Below, piece by piece: positions 1 through 8,652 of a DNA stretch of 39,291 nucleotides. Each line of letters starts with the position of its first letter. The stretch's first letter is position 1. The position numbers were made by a program, and so were the translations under genes. Source of the stretch: Gammaproteobacteria bacterium (GTDB lineage Bacteria > Pseudomonadota > Gammaproteobacteria > SZUA-140); the NCBI GenBank assembly GCA_015492435.1, contig WGFB01000091.1:1-39291 (forward strand), in the 5' to 3' direction. Below the pieces are notes generated by a model. That model had not been told where the DNA came from, did no database searches, and saw only the letters and a program-made list of their open reading frames with translations.

Positions 1-462
1 ACCGGCTTCGGGGTCATCGAGGTGGTATCCACCCGCATCCGCTACACCGCCAGCGGCTGCATCCGCGCCGAGAACGCCACGCTGGCGGGACGCCTGAAGG
101 TCATTTATGATGGCATCTGCGAAGTGATTGCCAGTTACCAACCGGATGAGGCCGTGATCGAGAACGTCTTTATACACCGCAATGCCTCATCTGCCCTCAA
201 GCTGGGGCAGGCGCGGGGCGCCGCCATCTGCGCCCTGGCGGGCCACGGCCTGCCGGTCCACGAATACACCCCCAACCAGATCAAGCAGGCCGTCGTGGGG
301 CGGGGACATGCGGACAAGACACAGGTCCAGCACATGGTGCAGGCCCTGCTGGACCTGGACGGCGCGCCCCAGGCGGATGCCGCCGACGCCCTGGCCTGCG
401 CCATCTGCCATAGCCATGCCAGCCGCGCCCTGGCGCGCATGGCCCGCCAGGAGGCCACATGA
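1..462 (+). CDS. ruvC: RuvC Holliday-junction endonuclease (5'-truncated by window edge)
   Basis: Structure-specific nuclease that resolves four-way recombination intermediates together with RuvAB. The reading frame is open from base 1 (TGFGVIE..., the segment that follows the first catalytic Asp in the family), so the start codon and that Asp lie outside the window. Seen here are the second acidic residue in the IENVF segment, the conserved [10 protein letters not shown] helix, the [16 protein letters not shown] segment, and the C-terminal acidic pair in [14 protein letters not shown]. The stop codon overlaps the ruvA start in an ATGA, so translation is probably coupled. Nothing odd apart from the window truncation. 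Confidence 0.97.
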   Translation, partial: TGFGVIEVVSTRIRYTASGCIRAENATLAGRLKVIYDGICEVIASYQPDEAVIENVFIHRNASSALKLGQARGAAICALAGHGLPVHEYTPNQIKQAVVGRGHADKTQVQHMVQALLDLDGAPQADAADALACAICHSHASRALARMARQEAT

Positions 463-1070
463 TCGGGCGGCTGCGCGGCGTTCTCGTCCTCAAGCAGGCC
501 CCCTACCTGACGCTGGACGTCAACGGGGTGGGCTACGAGCTGGAGGCCACCATGACCACCTTCTACAGCCTCCCGCCCGTGGGCGAGACCTGCACCATCC
601 ACACCCATCTCATCGTGCGCGACGACGCCCACCTGCTCTATGGCTTCGCCAGCGAGGGCGAGCGCGCCATGTTCCGCCGCCTCATCAAGGTCAACGGCAT
701 TGGCGCCAAGCTGGCCCTCACCATTCTCTCCGGCATGCCCGTGGAGATCTTCAGCCGCTGCGTCATGGACAGCGACGCCGCCGCCCTGACGCGTCTGCCC
801 GGGGTGGGCAAGAAGACCGCGGAGCGCCTCATCGTGGAGATGCGCGACCGCTTGCAGGGCCTCGACGAGGCCCTCCCCGCCAGCGCCGCGCCCGTGGCCC
901 GGCCGGGCATCGTGGAGACGCCGGACCCGGTGCGCGACGCCGTCAGCGCCCTCACCGCCCTGGGCTACAAGCCCCAGGAGGCCAGCCGCATGGTGCGCGC
1001 CATCGAGCCCGAGGGCATGGACAGTGAAGCCATCATCCGCAGCGCCCTGCAGGCCATGGTGAAGGCATGA
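459..1070 (+). CDS. ruvA: RuvA Holliday-junction branch-migration protein
   Basis: DNA-binding subunit that clamps the four-way junction and recruits the RuvB motor. The 203-aa length is normal for the family. The N-terminal OB-fold starts MIGRLRG. Two helix-hairpin-helix motifs are visible: one around [13 protein letters not shown] and one at [16 protein letters not shown]. The C-terminal RuvB-contacting domain contains [16 protein letters not shown]. It overlaps ruvC and ruvB by 4 bp each (ATGA junctions), which points to a single translationally coupled ruvCAB operon. In E. coli ruvAB is SOS-induced, but the promoter region is outside the window, so this cannot be judged here. Confidence 0.98.
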   Translation: MIGRLRGVLVLKQAPYLTLDVNGVGYELEATMTTFYSLPPVGETCTIHTHLIVRDDAHLLYGFASEGERAMFRRLIKVNGIGAKLALTILSGMPVEIFSRCVMDSDAAALTRLPGVGKKTAERLIVEMRDRLQGLDEALPASAAPVARPGIVETPDPVRDAVSALTALGYKPQEASRMVRAIEPEGMDSEAIIRSALQAMVKA

Positions 1071-2095
1071 TCGAGACGGACCGCATCATCACCGGCGAGG
1101 CCCTCGGCGAGGACAAAGTCGTCGACCGCGCCATCCGCCCCACCCGCCTGGAAGACTACGTGGGCCAGCAGGCGGTGCGCGACCAGATGGAGATCTTCAT
1201 CGCCGCCGCCCGCCAGCGCGGCGAGGCCCTGGACCACACGCTGCTGTTCGGCCCGCCCGGCCTGGGCAAGACCACCCTGGCCCAGATCATCGCCAACGAG
1301 ATGGGCGTGAACCTGCGCCACACCTCGGGCCCGGTGCTGGAGCGTCCCGGCGACCTGGCGGCCCTGCTCACCAACCTGGAGCCCCGCGATGTGCTGTTCG
1401 TGGACGAGATCCACCGCCTCAGCCCGGTGGTGGAGGAAGTGCTCTATCCCGCCATGGAAGACTACCAACTGGACATCATGATCGGCGAGGGCCCCGCGGC
1501 GCGCTCCATCAAGCTCGACCTGCCCCCCTTCACCCTGGTGGGGGCCACCACCCGCGCCGGCCTGCTCACCTCGCCCCTGCGCGACCGCTTCGGCATCGTC
1601 CAGCGCCTGGAGTTCTACGACGTCGCGGAACTGACCCGCATCGTCATGCGCTCGGCGCAGATCCTGGACGTGGGCATCGAAAAGGATGGCGCCGGCGAGA
1701 TCGCCCGCCGCTCGCGCGGCACCCCGCGCATCGCCAACCGCCTGCTGCGCCGCGTGCGCGACTACGCCCTGGTGAAGGCCAACGGCCGCATCACCGACGC
1801 CGTGGCCGACGCGGCCCTGACCATGCTCAAGGTGGACGACCACGGCTTCGACACCATGGACCGCAAGCTGCTCCTCACCATCATCAACAAGTTCGATGGC
1901 GGTCCGGTAGGCGTCGATAGTTTGGCGGCCGCCATCGGGGAAGAGCGCGGCACCATCGAAGACGTGCTGGAACCCTATCTCATCCAGCAAGGCCTCATCA
2001 TGCGCACCCCCCGCGGCCGCACCGCGACCCGCAGCGCCTACCAGCACTTCGGCCTGCAGCCGCAATCCGCCGACATCCCGGACCTGTTTCAGTGA
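1067..2095 (+). CDS. ruvB: RuvB Holliday-junction branch-migration ATPase
   Basis: AAA+ hexameric helicase motor that drives branch migration of junctions held by RuvA. The 342-aa protein has Walker [10 protein letters not shown], Walker [10 protein letters not shown], the sensor-1 segment [11 protein letters not shown], and the arginine-finger region SPLRDRFG. The C-terminal winged helix includes [15 protein letters not shown] and RTPRGR. The start ATG overlaps the ruvA stop. There is no obvious terminator after its stop. A new promoter for the next genes lies in the 148-bp gap that follows. Confidence 0.99.
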   Translation: MIETDRIITGEALGEDKVVDRAIRPTRLEDYVGQQAVRDQMEIFIAAARQRGEALDHTLLFGPPGLGKTTLAQIIANEMGVNLRHTSGPVLERPGDLAALLTNLEPRDVLFVDEIHRLSPVVEEVLYPAMEDYQLDIMIGEGPAARSIKLDLPPFTLVGATTRAGLLTSPLRDRFGIVQRLEFYDVAELTRIVMRSAQILDVGIEKDGAGEIARRSRGTPRIANRLLRRVRDYALVKANGRITDAVADAALTMLKVDDHGFDTMDRKLLLTIINKFDGGPVGVDSLAAAIGEERGTIEDVLEPYLIQQGLIMRTPRGRTATRSAYQHFGLQPQSADIPDLFQ

Positions 2096-2190
2096 CCGCC
2101 TTGCTCCGCGCCTTTTGCCAGGTGGGAAAAAGGGGAGTGGAAGCCCGCCTGGCCCGCCGTGGGAAGCCGGCGCCGCCGCGCGCGAATGGC

Positions 2191-2220
2191 ATGACATCCG
2201 CCGGCGATTTGTTCTAAAAT
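2191..2220 (+). promoter_or_regulatory. Candidate sigma-70 promoter for ybgC-tol-pal
   Basis: ATGACA (2191-2196, 5/6 to the -35 consensus) is separated by 18 bp from TAAAAT (2215-2220, 5/6 to the -10 consensus). This places a transcription start near 2227, a short leader ahead of the ybgC ATG at 2244. It fits a separate transcription unit for the Tol-Pal genes downstream of ruvB. The call is based on consensus matching only. Confidence 0.45.
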
Positions 2221-2243
2221 CCACTCATTTTAGCAGGCGCATC

Positions 2244-2678
2244 ATGTTTTTGTGGCCGGTACGTGTATATTACGAGGATACGGACAGTGGCGGCGTCGTC
2301 TACTATGCGAATTATTTGAAGTTCATGGAAAGAGCGCGCACCGAGTGGCTTCGCAGTCATGGATACGAGCAGGACGAGCTTGCCGAGGGCGAGGGGGTGA
2401 TCTTCGCCGTGCGCGCCCTCCATATCGAATACCTGCGCCCGGCGCGATTCAATGACTTGCTGCTGGTAAGCGTGGAGCTGAAGGAGAAGCGCGCGGCTTC
2501 CCTCCGCTTTCTTCAGCAGATCAGCCGCACCGGCGGCAGTGCCCCGCCGGGAACGAATCCTTCCCCTGGTGACGTCCTATGTACTGGCGATGTGCGCCTG
2601 GCCTGCCTCGATGCTTCCACCTTGCGCCCGCGCAGAGTTCCCGGGCAAATTATGACGGAGATCGTTTGTGACAACTGA
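2244..2678 (+). CDS. ybgC: Tol-Pal-associated acyl-CoA thioesterase YbgC
   Basis: Cytoplasmic hotdog-fold thioesterase (4HBT family) that is almost always the first gene of the tol-pal operon; its link to phospholipid metabolism is family knowledge. The start at 2244 gives MFLWPVRVYYEDTDSGG, matching the family N-terminus, with AGG 6 nt upstream; longer in-frame starts would add an unconserved tail. The catalytic Asp motif DTDSGGVVYYANY and the helix FMERARTEW are present. There is a proline/glycine-rich insertion (GSAPPGTNPSPGD) before the last strands. The length is 144 aa. Its 3' end overlaps the GTG start of tolQ by 11 bp. Confidence 0.95.
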   Translation: MFLWPVRVYYEDTDSGGVVYYANYLKFMERARTEWLRSHGYEQDELAEGEGVIFAVRALHIEYLRPARFNDLLLVSVELKEKRAASLRFLQQISRTGGSAPPGTNPSPGDVLCTGDVRLACLDASTLRPRRVPGQIMTEIVCDN

Positions 2679-3342
2679 CCTATCCATTTTTCATCTGGTG
2701 GCCAACGCCAGCATACTGGTGCAACTGGTGATGGTGCTGCTGCTCCTTGCCTCGGTCATCTCATGGGCCGTGATCTTCCGCAAGGGACGCCAGCTCAAGG
2801 CCGCGCAGCAGACCATGAATACCTTCGAGTCCAAGTTCTGGTCCGGTGGCGACCTGGCGGAGCTGCACCACAGCATCGCCAACCGCTCACGCAAGCCCCG
2901 CGGCGGAGAGAATATTTTTCACGCGGGTTTCAAGAGTTATCTCAAGCTGTTACAGAAAAAGGGCCTGTCCTCGGGCGAGATCCTGGACGGCACGCGCCGC
3001 GTCATGCGCGTTGAACTCAACCGCGAGGCCGACCTGCTGGAGGCGCACCTGCCCTTTCTGGCCACCGTGGGCTCCATCAGTCCCTTCATCGGCCTGTTCG
3101 GCACGGTGTGGGGCATCATGAACTCCTTCCGCGCCCTGGGCAATGTCAACCAGGCCACCCTGGCCATGGTGGCGCCGGGGATCGCGGAGGCGCTCATCGC
3201 CACCGCCATGGGCTTGTTCGCCGCGATTCCCGCCGTGATCGCCTACAACCGCTATATCACGGATGTGGAGCGCCTGGTGGTGCGCTACGACAATTTCCTG
3301 GAGGAATTCTCCGCCATCCTGCAGCGCCAGTCGCGCGAATGA
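2668..3342 (+). CDS. tolQ: TolQ proton-channel subunit of the Tol-Pal system
   Basis: Inner-membrane MotA/TolQ/ExbB-family protein that forms the proton-motive-force motor with TolR and drives TolA during cell constriction. The GTG start at 2668 is preceded by GGAG at a 7-nt spacing and lies inside the end of ybgC. A first membrane segment is near residues 14-36. Two further segments surround the family signature at FLATVGSISPFIGLFGTVWG and APGIAEALIATAMGLFAAIPA. The 224-aa length is normal. Confidence 0.97.
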   Translation: MTTDLSIFHLVANASILVQLVMVLLLLASVISWAVIFRKGRQLKAAQQTMNTFESKFWSGGDLAELHHSIANRSRKPRGGENIFHAGFKSYLKLLQKKGLSSGEILDGTRRVMRVELNREADLLEAHLPFLATVGSISPFIGLFGTVWGIMNSFRALGNVNQATLAMVAPGIAEALIATAMGLFAAIPAVIAYNRYITDVERLVVRYDNFLEEFSAILQRQSRE

Positions 3343-3365
3343 CGGGCTGAGGGGGAACCTGACCC

Positions 3366-3803
3366 ATGATGCGCAGAACCCACAGGCGGCCCATGTCCGA
3401 GATCAACGTCGTGCCCTACATCGATGTGATGCTGGTGCTGCTGGTGATTTTCATGATCACCGCGCCGCTGCTCACCCAGGGCGTCAAGGTGGACCTGCCT
3501 CAGGTGGCGGCGGAGCCCGTGGACACCCAGCAGAAGGAGCCCCTGGTGGCCACCGTGGATGCGGAGGGCAATTTCTATCTCAGCGTGGGCGACGAGCAGG
3601 ACCAGCCCATCGACCCGGACACCCTGGTGCAGCGGGTGGCCGCGGTATTGCGCCACCAGCCGCAGACCCCGGTGCTGGTGCGGGGCGACACCAGGGTCGA
3701 TTACGGAACCGTCGTCAATATCATGGCGCTGCTGCAGAAGGCCGGCGCGCCCAGCGTGGGACTGATCACGGAAACCCCGGAACAGCGCAAGCAGGGCCGG
3801 TAG
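3366..3803 (+). CDS. tolR: TolR, Tol-Pal motor subunit
   Basis: ExbD/TolR-family single-pass protein that partners TolQ in the proton channel. The cytoplasmic N-terminus MMRRTHRRPMSEINVVPYID leads into the membrane helix DVMLVLLVIFMITAPLL. The Asp at its cytoplasmic end is the expected proton-carrying residue. The periplasmic domain follows (KVDLPQVAAEP... to VGLITETPEQ). The 145-aa length is typical. A G-rich ribosome-binding site precedes the ATGATG; the first ATG was taken. The gap to tolA is 7 bp. Confidence 0.97.
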   Translation: MMRRTHRRPMSEINVVPYIDVMLVLLVIFMITAPLLTQGVKVDLPQVAAEPVDTQQKEPLVATVDAEGNFYLSVGDEQDQPIDPDTLVQRVAAVLRHQPQTPVLVRGDTRVDYGTVVNIMALLQKAGAPSVGLITETPEQRKQGR

Positions 3804-3810
3804 GAGTTGA

Positions 3811-4764
3811 ATGAACAAAAAGAAGAAAAGCGCCTCGCGCGCTGGCAGGGGCAGATTCATGGGGTGGGTGGGCGATCTCATCGGCCGCCCCCGCTATCTC
3901 GTCTATGCAATACTGGTCCACGCGGCCTTTTTGTCCCTGTTGGTGTTCAGCCTGGACTGGCATGCGGAACCGGCGCCGCCCCCGGCCGTCAACATCGTCG
4001 AGGCAGTGGTGGTGGACGAGAGCAAGGTGCTGGCGGAGATGGAAAAACTGCGCCAGGCCGAGGAACTCAAGAAGAAAAAGGCCCTGGAAGCCAGGAAAAA
4101 ACGCGAACAGGAAGAGAAGCGCCTGGCGGAATTGAAAAAGAAGCGCGAGGCGGAACAACGCCGCCTCAAGGAACAGGAAAAGAAGCGCCAGGAAGAAGCC
4201 AAGCGCATCGCCGAGCTGAAGAAGAAGCGCGAGGCGGAACAACGCCGCCTCAAGGAGCAGGAGAAGAAGCGCAAGGCCGCGCAGGAGAAGGCGCGCATCG
4301 AAGAGGAGAAACGCAAGGAAAAGGAAGCGCGCCTCGCCGCCCTGAAGAAGGAAGAGGAAGAGCTGGAGCGCCGCCGCCGCGCCGAGGAGGAGAAGCGGCG
4401 CAAGCAGGCGGAGAAGGAGCTGCAGGAACGCCTGGCGCGGGAGCAGCAGCGCCTGGAAGCGGAAAAGGAGCGCAAGGCGCGCGGTGTGGTGGCAGAGTAC
4501 GTTGTCCTCATCAAACAGAAAGTGGCGCGCAACTGGCTGCGCCCCGGCAATATCGAGAAGGGGCTGTCTTGCGAGGTCATGGTGCGCCTCATTCCCGGTG
4601 GCGAGGTGGTGAGCGTGCAGATTACCCAGAGCAGCGGCGACGCGGTGTTCGACCGCTCCGTGGAGCGGGCGGTGAGGAAGGCCTCGCCTCTGCCGCTGCC
4701 CGACGACCCGGACATGTTCACGTATTTTCGGGAACTGAAATTCATCTTTAAACCCGAGGATTAG
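3811..4764 (+). CDS. tolA: TolA, inner-membrane-anchored periplasmic spanning protein
   Basis: Energised by TolQR, TolA reaches across the periplasm to contact TolB and Pal. The 317-aa protein starts with a basic cytoplasmic tail and has a membrane helix at about residues 30-48. A proline-rich hinge follows, then a very Lys/Glu/Arg-rich helical rod at about 70-224, and the C-terminal domain III at about 226-317 (YVVLIKQKVARNWLRP, IPGGEVVSVQITQSSGDAVFD). AGGAG lies 5 nt before the ATG. Residues 106-126 are repeated almost exactly at 134-154. A long frame on the opposite strand across the rod is a shadow of its biased composition. Confidence 0.97.
   Translation: MNKKKKSASRAGRGRFMGWVGDLIGRPRYLVYAILVHAAFLSLLVFSLDWHAEPAPPPAVNIVEAVVVDESKVLAEMEKLRQAEELKKKKALEARKKREQEEKRLAELKKKREAEQRRLKEQEKKRQEEAKRIAELKKKREAEQRRLKEQEKKRKAAQEKARIEEEKRKEKEARLAALKKEEEELERRRRAEEEKRRKQAEKELQERLAREQQRLEAEKERKARGVVAEYVVLIKQKVARNWLRPGNIEKGLSCEVMVRLIPGGEVVSVQITQSSGDAVFDRSVERAVRKASPLPLPDDPDMFTYFRELKFIFKPED
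4126..4272 (+). repeat. In-gene duplication in the tolA helical rod
   Basis: Bases 4126-4188 and 4210-4272 encode the same 21-residue block (beginning AELKKKREAEQ), with an 84-bp (28-residue) period. The two copies differ mainly at synonymous positions (for example gaaaaagaag versus aagaagaag). Such repeats in the TolA rod can vary in number between strains. Confidence 0.85.
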
Positions 4765-4767
4765 ACT

Positions 4768-6066
4768 TTGAGGTATTTCATCAAAATTTCGGCACTGCTG
4801 GCGGCCCTGGTCCTGACGTCCAATGGCCAGGCGGCATTGACTATCGAGATCACTCAGGGCGTGCAGGGGGCCCTGCCCATTGCCGTGGTGCCCTTCAAAT
4901 GGGAGGGCAGCACTGCCGGGCCGCCGGAGAGGATCGGCGGGGTGATCGCCGCGGACCTGCACCGCAGCGGACGTTTCTCCCCCCTGCCGCCGGAGGACAT
5001 GCTGTCGCGGCCCAGCGAGACATCGCGCATCAACTTTGGCGACTGGCGCATCCTGGGCATGGAGCATCTGGTGGTGGGCACCCTGCGCCAACTGGGCAGC
5101 GGCTATGAGGTGCGTTTCAAACTCTACGATGTTTTCCGCGCCACCCAGTTGACGGGCTACAGCATCCGCACCAGTGAAAAGCGCCTGCGTCTCACGGCCC
5201 ACCAGATCAGCGACATCATCTACGAAACCATCCTTGGCGAGCCGGGAGCCTTCGCCACGCGCATCGCTTACGTGACGGAGATCCGCGATGCCGACGGCAC
5301 GCGCCACTATTCCCTGCAGGTGGCCGATGCCGATGGGTTCAATGCCCGGCCCATCCTTAATTCACAAAAGCCCCTCATGTCGCCCGCTTGGTCCCCCGAT
5401 GGAACTCGCCTGGCCTATGTTTCCTTCGAGACAGGGCGGCCGGCCATTTATATTCAGGAGGTGGTGAGCGGAAAACGGATACTGATTTCCCACCACCCCG
5501 GCCTCAACAGCGCCCCGGCCTGGTCGCCGGATGGCAAGCGCCTCGCCCTGGTGCTGTCCAAGGGCGGCAACCCCGATGTCTATATTCTCGACCTGGACAG
5601 CCGCAAATTGCGCCGCGTCACCCGCAGCTTCGCCATTGATACGGAGCCGGTTTGGTCTCCCGACGGGAGTGCGCTAGTATTCACCTCTGACCGGGGTGGG
5701 CGGCCGCAACTCTACCGCGTCGCGCTGGGGGATGGTAAAGTGCAGCGGCTGACCTTCGAGGGGCGCTACAATGCCCGGGCGTCCTGGTCCCCGGATGGTA
5801 AGTATATCGCCATGGTCAACGGTGACAGGGGAAAATACCGTATAGCGGTGCTGGATCTGGCCAGCGGCGCCATGCGGGTGCTGACGGATACGGCGCTGGA
5901 CGAGTCGCCCAGCTTCGCACCCAACGGCAGCATGATCATATATGCGACGGAAATCGGCCAGAAAGGCGTATTATCAGCAGTTTCAGTAGACGGGCGGGTA
6001 CACCAGCGCCTCATGCTGCAGGAAGGCGCAGCGCGTGAACCGGCATGGTCGCCCTACATGCAGTGA
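4768..6066 (+). CDS. tolB: TolB, periplasmic beta-propeller of the Tol-Pal system
   Basis: Periplasmic protein that binds Pal and the TolA C-terminal domain. It starts at TTG 4768, with GAGGA about 8 nt upstream and 3 bp after the tolA stop. The signal peptide covers about residues 1-22 ([16 protein letters not shown]). The N-terminal domain reaches about residue 160. A C-terminal propeller follows, marked by five SPDG-type blades: [52 protein letters not shown] and [13 protein letters not shown]. The 432-aa length is normal. Confidence 0.98.
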   Translation: MRYFIKISALLAALVLTSNGQAALTIEITQGVQGALPIAVVPFKWEGSTAGPPERIGGVIAADLHRSGRFSPLPPEDMLSRPSETSRINFGDWRILGMEHLVVGTLRQLGSGYEVRFKLYDVFRATQLTGYSIRTSEKRLRLTAHQISDIIYETILGEPGAFATRIAYVTEIRDADGTRHYSLQVADADGFNARPILNSQKPLMSPAWSPDGTRLAYVSFETGRPAIYIQEVVSGKRILISHHPGLNSAPAWSPDGKRLALVLSKGGNPDVYILDLDSRKLRRVTRSFAIDTEPVWSPDGSALVFTSDRGGRPQLYRVALGDGKVQRLTFEGRYNARASWSPDGKYIAMVNGDRGKYRIAVLDLASGAMRVLTDTALDESPSFAPNGSMIIYATEIGQKGVLSAVSVDGRVHQRLMLQEGAAREPAWSPYMQ

Positions 6067-6100
6067 TTGTTCTATACTGAAGACAACAAGGAGATATCAG

Positions 6101-6673
6101 ATGAAAGCGCTCAGTAAACTAATGGTGATGGTGGTGCCGGTCGCCCTATTGTTCGGGTGTGCCACGACGGACAAGACCCAGGATGCAGAGGAAGACATGG
6201 CCGCCACCGGCGCGGAAACCGAGGTCGTCACCCCTCCCGCCATGACGGAGGATACCTCCGCTGGCGCCGAGGCCATTGCCGCGCCGGGCCAGGATGGCGG
6301 CTTCATGGGGGATCCTCTGGACGATCCCGACAGCCTGCTCTCCAAGCGGGTCATCTATTTCGATTTCGACCGCAGCGAGATCAAGGACGAATACCGTGAG
6401 ATCATCGAGGCCCACGGCCAGTATCTGGCGGAGAATCCGGGCGTGCGCGTGGTGCTGGAGGGACACACGGACGAGCGCGGCACCCGCGAATACAACATGG
6501 GCCTGGGCGAGCGCCGCGCCAAGTCAGTGCGCCGCTACATGTCCGTGCAAGGGGCGTCCTTCTCCCAGATGGATGTGGTCAGTTACGGCGAGGAGCGGCC
6601 CGTGGCCATGGGGCATGACGAGGAGTCCTGGGCATTGAACCGCCGCGTCGAAATCGTTTATCCGGACCACTAG
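6101..6673 (+). CDS. pal: Pal, peptidoglycan-associated outer-membrane lipoprotein
   Basis: Outer-membrane lipoprotein that anchors the membrane to peptidoglycan through an OmpA-like domain. The ATG at 6101 follows a strong AAGGAGAT. The lipobox LLFGC puts the lipidated Cys at residue 20. An acidic, low-complexity linker runs to about residue 75. The OmpA-like domain begins VIYFDFDRSEIKDEY and contains the peptidoglycan-binding segment LEGHTDERGTREYNMGLGERRA-type core, then NRRVEIVY at the C-terminus. The mature Cys is followed by Ala, consistent with outer-membrane sorting. The length is 190 aa. Confidence 0.98.
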   Translation: MKALSKLMVMVVPVALLFGCATTDKTQDAEEDMAATGAETEVVTPPAMTEDTSAGAEAIAAPGQDGGFMGDPLDDPDSLLSKRVIYFDFDRSEIKDEYREIIEAHGQYLAENPGVRVVLEGHTDERGTREYNMGLGERRAKSVRRYMSVQGASFSQMDVVSYGEERPVAMGHDEESWALNRRVEIVYPDH

Positions 6674-6698
6674 GGCGAGCCGGGGGGTGGAGAGCGGA

Positions 6699-7655
6699 AT
6701 GCAGAGGCGGATCTCGCTGGCCTGCTTGGTCGCCTGCCTGGGCCTGACGGGACTGGCCCGGGCCGAGAGCTTGCCGCCCATTGTCGAGTCCACACCGCTA
6801 GAGGAAGGCAGGGGCACCCTGCCCGCCGCCCAGCCCGGCACGCCGCTGGGCCAGTCCGCCGCGCCGCGTCCGCCGGTCACACCGGCAGTGAGAACCAACA
6901 TGAGCCTGGAGGATCGCGTCGCCCGCCTGGAGCGCATGGTGGAGAGCCGTGCCCTCATGGAGATCCTCATGCAGCTTGAAGATCTGCAGCAGGCCGTACA
7001 GGAGATCCGCGGCGAGAGCGAGGTGCAGGGCCACCAGATCGACGGCATCAAGCAACGCCAGCGCGAACTCTACCTCGACATCGACCGCCGCCTGCGGGAG
7101 ATGGAAGTAACCCTAGCCAGTACCCTCAGCCAGCAGCCGGCAGCCACGGACAGTGCCGCCGCCCCGGCCGCCACTGCTGCTGCCGCGGCCACCGCCAGCG
7201 CCACGGCGCCTGAGGCTAATGTGGCAGCTCAGGCCGATTCGGCATCCATTCAGAGCCAGCAGGAGGCATTGGCAGAAACCAAGGCCTACGAACAGGCTTT
7301 CAACGTCCTCAAGGAAGGCCGCTACGAAGACGCCATAGACGTATTCCACAAGTTTCTGGCACGCTATCCAAACGGCCAGTACTCGGACAACGCTCAGTAC
7401 TGGCTGGCCGAGGCCAACTACGTACTGCGCCGCTTCGATACCGCCATTGCGGAGTTCCAGAAGGTACTGAAACAGTACCCGGACAGCTCCAAGATCCCCG
7501 ACGCCATGCTCAAGACGGGCTATAGCTATTATGAACTCAAAAAATGGGATGAGGCGCGCAAGATGCTCAATGCCCTGGTTGAGCGCTATCCTGACACTAC
7601 CGCGGGCCAACTGGCCAAGAACCGCCTGCACCGGATGAAGCTGGAGGGACGGTAG
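6699..7655 (+). CDS. cpoB: CpoB (YbgF), Tol-Pal-associated coiled-coil TPR protein
   Basis: Periplasmic protein that coordinates Tol-Pal constriction with peptidoglycan synthesis in E. coli. The ATG at 6699 (GGAG 6 nt upstream) gives a clean signal peptide MQRRISLACLVACLGLTGLARA; an in-frame GTG at 6687 would add four residues. The N-terminal trimerising coiled coil includes LEDRVARLERMVESR and QEIRGESEVQGHQID. An Ala/Thr-rich linker follows. Three C-terminal TPRs cover YEQAFNVLKEGRYEDAIDVF, AQYWLAEANYVLRRFDTAIA and AMLKTGYSYYELKKWDEAR. It is the last gene of the tol-pal operon. Confidence 0.95.
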   Translation: MQRRISLACLVACLGLTGLARAESLPPIVESTPLEEGRGTLPAAQPGTPLGQSAAPRPPVTPAVRTNMSLEDRVARLERMVESRALMEILMQLEDLQQAVQEIRGESEVQGHQIDGIKQRQRELYLDIDRRLREMEVTLASTLSQQPAATDSAAAPAATAAAAATASATAPEANVAAQADSASIQSQQEALAETKAYEQAFNVLKEGRYEDAIDVFHKFLARYPNGQYSDNAQYWLAEANYVLRRFDTAIAEFQKVLKQYPDSSKIPDAMLKTGYSYYELKKWDEARKMLNALVERYPDTTAGQLAKNRLHRMKLEGR

Positions 7656-7866
7656 GGGAGAAGGCTGGGATGAGGGGGTTGTATTCTGAGAGCTGCGTTG
7701 TAAGATAGGGGCGTGGCTCCTGTCCTGGAGCCTTCTCACAACAATAGCAATGTCAGCAGGGAGGCCGACATGGATTGCCGAGGGATCGATAGCCCGTCTT
7801 TGTTTTTTCTTTGTTGCTGCCGTTTCCGTGTTTCCCTGCCGGTTCGATAACCAGGGAGGGTGAATT
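7656..7866 (+). other. Intergenic gap between cpoB and the lamin-tail protein gene
   Basis: A 211-bp gene-free stretch. It holds a small hairpin GGCTCC-N6-GGAGCC (7715-7732) without a T-rich tail. A T-rich run (about 7797-7813) follows a weak stem around GGGATCGATAGCCC. Either could end the tol-pal transcript, but neither is a convincing intrinsic terminator. No recognisable sigma-54 (GG-N10-GC) site was found here. Confidence 0.4.
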
Positions 7867-8562
7867 ATGGGGAAGAAATTTCTCAGGTTGTTGCTTGTGG
7901 TGCTGTTATCGTGGTGTCTTTCCGCCGCGGCTTCTGCCGCCGTCGTGATCAATGAGTTCGATTATGATCAGCCGGGGACGGATGATGCGGAGTTTGTCGA
8001 GCTGTTCAACAACGGCGGGGTGGCGGTCAGTCTGGATGGGTTCATGCTCAATCTGATCAACGGGGCGACGGGGAGCCCGTATCGTTCGGTCGATTTATCC
8101 GGTTACGTGCTGGCGCCCGGTGATTACCTGGTGGCCTGCGGTAATATGGCGGCGGTGGCGAATTGTGCAGTGGATATGGGAGCGAATACCAACCGCATAC
8201 AGAACGATACCGAGGCCATTGCCCTGTTCGACGGGAGTTCGCTGGTCGACTCGGTGAGTTATGAGGGGGTGGTGGATGGCTACACGGAAGGGCTGGCCGG
8301 TACCCTGGCAGACTCCAGCAGCGTGGAGGGAGTGAGTATCAGCCGCCTGTTGAACGGGCTCGACACCAATGACAATGCCCTCGATTTTGCCTGGGGGTGC
8401 GCCACGCCAGGCGCGATGAATGTGGAGAGCAATGGGGATTGCGCCGCTGTCTCGACCGTACCGTTGCCGGCGGCCATGTGGTTGCTGGGGACGGGGCTGG
8501 CTTGCCTGGCGGGTTTCATGCGGCACCGGGGAAGGGTGATTATTTCTCCTGCTCCAGTATAA
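7867..8562 (+). CDS. Lamin-tail-domain protein with VPLPA-type PEP-CTERM sorting signal
   Basis: Predicted exported surface protein of 231 aa. A signal peptide covers about residues 1-24 (LLLVVLLSWCLSAAASA). A lamin-tail (LTD) domain follows: VVINEFDYDQPGTDDAEFVELFNN, SLDGFMLNL, GYVLAPGDYLVAC. The C-terminus carries the sorting signal TVPLPAAMWLLGTGLACLAG followed by basic residues (RHRGR). By family knowledge this tripartite tail is recognised by an exosortase. No exosortase is in this window. A GGAGGG lies upstream of the ATG. The function of the LTD domain here is unknown. Confidence 0.88.
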   Translation: MGKKFLRLLLVVLLSWCLSAAASAAVVINEFDYDQPGTDDAEFVELFNNGGVAVSLDGFMLNLINGATGSPYRSVDLSGYVLAPGDYLVACGNMAAVANCAVDMGANTNRIQNDTEAIALFDGSSLVDSVSYEGVVDGYTEGLAGTLADSSSVEGVSISRLLNGLDTNDNALDFAWGCATPGAMNVESNGDCAAVSTVPLPAAMWLLGTGLACLAGFMRHRGRVIISPAPV

Positions 8563-8652
8563 TAGCCGCAGGATTCGTGCCGGGGCTGTGGGCTCCGGCA
8601 TGTCGGCTAACGGAATGGCCGTCCGGGCGGGCGGCGGAGCAGGAATGACGTG

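Noticed and set aside
3903-4745. Long minus-strand open frame across tolA
   Set aside because: Ser/Arg/Phe-rich shadow of the Lys/Glu-rich coiled-coil coding sequence; no family resemblance or ribosome-binding site.
7715-7732. Intrinsic terminator after cpoB
   Set aside because: The GGCTCC/GGAGCC hairpin is not followed by a T-run; mentioned only in the intergenic description.
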